The notes beneath the pieces were generated by a model, which was given only the letters and a program-made list of their open reading frames with translations, made no database searches and was not told where the DNA came from. A stretch of DNA of 64,000 nt from contig NC_085921.1 in the NCBI RefSeq assembly GCF_035222485.1, positions 248,001 to 312,000 on the forward strand. The letters are read 5' to 3'. A program made the position numbers and the translations under genes. This DNA comes from Podospora pseudoanserina. Its lineage: Eukaryota; Ascomycota; Sordariomycetes; Sordariales; Podosporaceae. Below are positions 62,074 through 64,000 of the stretch, piece after piece. The stretch's first letter is position 1, and every line of letters begins with the position of its first letter.

Positions 62074-62394
62074 TGATGTGCAGGTGTTGCATGAAAGTGC
62101 TGGTGGTTTCGTTAGGGGCACTGTATGTCAGACTGGATAAGCATGACATTTTTATAAGCTTTATACACTGCTATGAGTTTGAAGAGACGGTGTTGTGTGA
62201 TATTTGTATAAACCTGCCCATCAGGGGGTTATTGCGTGTCCCCTGCCCAAGATGACATCTCATTATGATTGACGTCACATAACGCCAATGGAAGACATTA
62301 AATCAAAACTGAACGAAGAAAGTCAAAAGTGTGTACATGTTGTTCTATCAATTCAAATTTATTATACATCCTGGACTGTCAGTCCATTCTTGAA
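62074..62394. other. Convergent 3' intergenic region
   Basis: About 320 bp lie between the stop codons of two convergent genes. It must contain both polyadenylation regions. Nothing else is visible. Confidence 0.5.
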
Positions 62395-63999
62395 TTACTC
62401 CAAATCGCCAACGGTAATCTCAAACTCCCTAGTGAGCGGCTGCTCAACCTCCACCGTCGTCTCGACCGTCTCATCTCTCTTGCGCTTGCCAGCTCCAATG
62501 ACGGTGACCTTGGTGATCTTGACCTTGGTCTGGAAGCCAAACTTGCCCTTGGCCGTCAAGACACCGCGGGCGTAGCGGAAAGTAATCTCGGTAGTGCCCT
62601 TCTGCTCGACGCTAACACCGTCATCAAGGTAGAGAGTACCTGTGGCAGTGCCATCGGAACCAACGGGCACGAGAAGCTCAAAGTTCTGCTCACGGACCCC
62701 GGTGGTGGTCATGGCCGACTTGACGCGGGCTGGAACAATAACACCGCCCCGAAGGAAGAGGGGAATGTCGGACAGACCTTGATTCGCGAGGCGGATGGTG
62801 CGACCTTGACCCTGGATCTTCTTGTGGGTGTAGAAATCATAGAAGATATCCTTGGGGAGGTACACCTCGACGCTGGTGGAGCCCTCCTGGGTGACAGGTG
62901 CCACGAGGAGGCCAGGGCCATAGAAGTACTGGTTCTCAAGGCCGAACGTGTTGGCGTCGTTGGGGTACAGGTAGAAGACGGGGTTGATGAGGGGGGTGCC
63001 GTCAACGGTCTGCTTGTGCATGGCGGTATAGATGTAATCGAGAAGGCGGTAGCGGATATCAATGGCTTTGCGGGCGGCCTTGGTAACGCTCTCCCAGCGG
63101 TAGAACTCCTGCGAGATGGCAGGGGGGTACTCGTTGTGGTTGCGGTAGAACGGAGCGAAGGCACCAAGGGTGGCCCAGCGGGCGCAGAGCTCCTCCGTGG
63201 TCGAGCCAGCGAAACCGCACACATCAGCACCGACCATGGGAACCTGGTAGATGGCGGCAAATGCCATCATGGCTCGGATGGTTCCGCGATAAGCAGCCCA
63301 GTCGGCAACGTTGTCTCCCAGCCACTTACCGACTGAAGCGCCGGCGCCGGCAAAGGTGGAACGAGTGATGACCAGAGGGCGAAGACCGGGACGTCTGGCA
63401 AGCATGGCATCGCTGGAAAAGGTTGACATCATGGAGCCGTAAAGGTTGTGGACATCGTACTCGGCGAGGCCGTTCTCGTGAATGGTGTTTGTGTTCACGG
63501 TCTTGTTGGAGATGCCGCCCTTGTCAGCGTTCCACGAATCCATGTAGGCGGCCTTGTTGTGGATGGAATACTTGGGGAACAACAGGTCACGACCGGGAAG
63601 ACCCTTCCACTTGGTCACGGGACCGGCGTGGGGGTTGCTGAGGGGGACAAAATCCCGAGCAGCTGGAGCCGCGATCTGGGGCACTTCATCGCGCTTGCAC
63701 TGGGTGCCCTCTGGCTGGAATTCACACGGCCAGCCTGGGAGAGGGCGCTCGGAGTGGCTGCGCACAGGTGGCGGGGTGGGCGGGAAACCGACGGCAGCCG
63801 CGAAGGGATCGCTGCAGGGGAAGAAGCAGGGGAAATTGGAGGGCTCGTTCATGTCGATCCAGAGGCCGTCGATATCGACACCGGTGTCTCTGGAGAAGAA
63901 CAGAGAAAACTCGTTATTCCAGTACGTGGTAATGTTCGTAGAGAACCAGTCAGGAAAGACGGAGACACCAGGCCAGACGACACCAAGATACTCGGATCC
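62395..63999 (-). CDS. GH31 alpha-glucosidase, 5' end outside window
   Basis: The C-terminal 534 residues of a glycoside hydrolase family 31 enzyme run in from the right edge; family members of this type are usually about 900-1000 residues, so roughly the N-terminal half is missing. The frame is open to the edge without an intron. The nucleophile Asp sits in [12 protein letters not shown] (codon 63,853-63,855) and the acid/base Asp in [41 protein letters not shown] and [15 protein letters not shown] are further GH31 landmarks. Fungal alpha-glucosidases of this type are usually secreted and release glucose from maltose and starch oligomers. The last ~80 residues form the distal beta-domain. 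The gene is intact as far as visible and convergent with the cupin gene. Confidence 0.95.
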   Translation of the reverse strand, partial: GSEYLGVVWPGVSVFPDWFSTNITTYWNNEFSLFFSRDTGVDIDGLWIDMNEPSNFPCFFPCSDPFAAAVGFPPTPPPVRSHSERPLPGWPCEFQPEGTQCKRDEVPQIAAPAARDFVPLSNPHAGPVTKWKGLPGRDLLFPKYSIHNKAAYMDSWNADKGGISNKTVNTNTIHENGLAEYDVHNLYGSMMSTFSSDAMLARRPGLRPLVITRSTFAGAGASVGKWLGDNVADWAAYRGTIRAMMAFAAIYQVPMVGADVCGFAGSTTEELCARWATLGAFAPFYRNHNEYPPAISQEFYRWESVTKAARKAIDIRYRLLDYIYTAMHKQTVDGTPLINPVFYLYPNDANTFGLENQYFYGPGLLVAPVTQEGSTSVEVYLPKDIFYDFYTHKKIQGQGRTIRLANQGLSDIPLFLRGGVIVPARVKSAMTTTGVREQNFELLVPVGSDGTATGTLYLDDGVSVEQKGTTEITFRYARGVLTAKGKFGFQTKVKITKVTVIGAGKRKRDETVETTVEVEQPLTREFEITVGDLE

Positions 64000-64000
64000 G

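Overview
The window is a piece of a filamentous ascomycete (Pezizomycotina) genome, most likely a sordariomycete-type fungus. The pointers are short 58-111 bp introns with GT/AG ends and CTAAC-like branch sites, a dispersed single 5S rRNA gene, a fungal gene set (App1 phosphatase, GST, cupin, GH31, Ppo-like oxygenase), and massive C-to-T/G-to-A decay of transposons typical of repeat-induced point mutation (RIP). I cannot name the species.

It has two sharply different compartments. Bases 1 to about 51,200 are an extremely AT-rich gene desert. It is built from RIP-degraded transposons, chiefly one Ty3/Gypsy family with LTRs of about 360-410 bp: a two-LTR copy on the minus strand (25,111-31,843), a copy on the plus strand with a truncated 5' LTR (39,235-46,155), and a 3'-truncated copy (10,417-16,404). 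On this background sit younger, much less mutated solo LTRs: 2,894-3,290, 3,778-4,167, 10,641-11,013, 35,913-36,180 and 50,288-50,676, all with perfect 5-bp target duplications, and a different LTR type at 15,167-15,536 flanked by TTAG. No intact protein gene was found in this compartment.

From about 51,200 to the end the sequence is of normal GC content and gene-dense. Next to the boundary lie two divergently arranged broken oxidative-enzyme genes: a Ppo-type (linoleate dioxygenase/P450) pseudogene on the minus strand with many frameshifts and stops, and a heme-thiolate peroxidase (chloroperoxidase-type) pseudogene on the plus strand with a stop codon and an 11-bp duplication. A 5S rRNA gene follows. 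Then come intact genes: an App1-like phosphatidate phosphatase (4 exons), a glutathione S-transferase (2 exons), a cupin protein (2 exons, apparent GC-AG intron) and the C-terminal 534 residues of a GH31 alpha-glucosidase running off the right edge on the minus strand.

The intact genes do not form an evident pathway. The main story is a heterochromatin-like RIP isochore abutting a euchromatic gene block, with gene decay concentrated at the junction. I did not find a clear previously undescribed system. The most interesting leads are the block-wise exchange of U3 sequences among LTRs that share the same R/U5, a triple-hairpin array in one LTR, a tRNA-like fragment in the unusual 3' extension of the Gypsy elements, and the paired decayed oxygenase/peroxidase locus.
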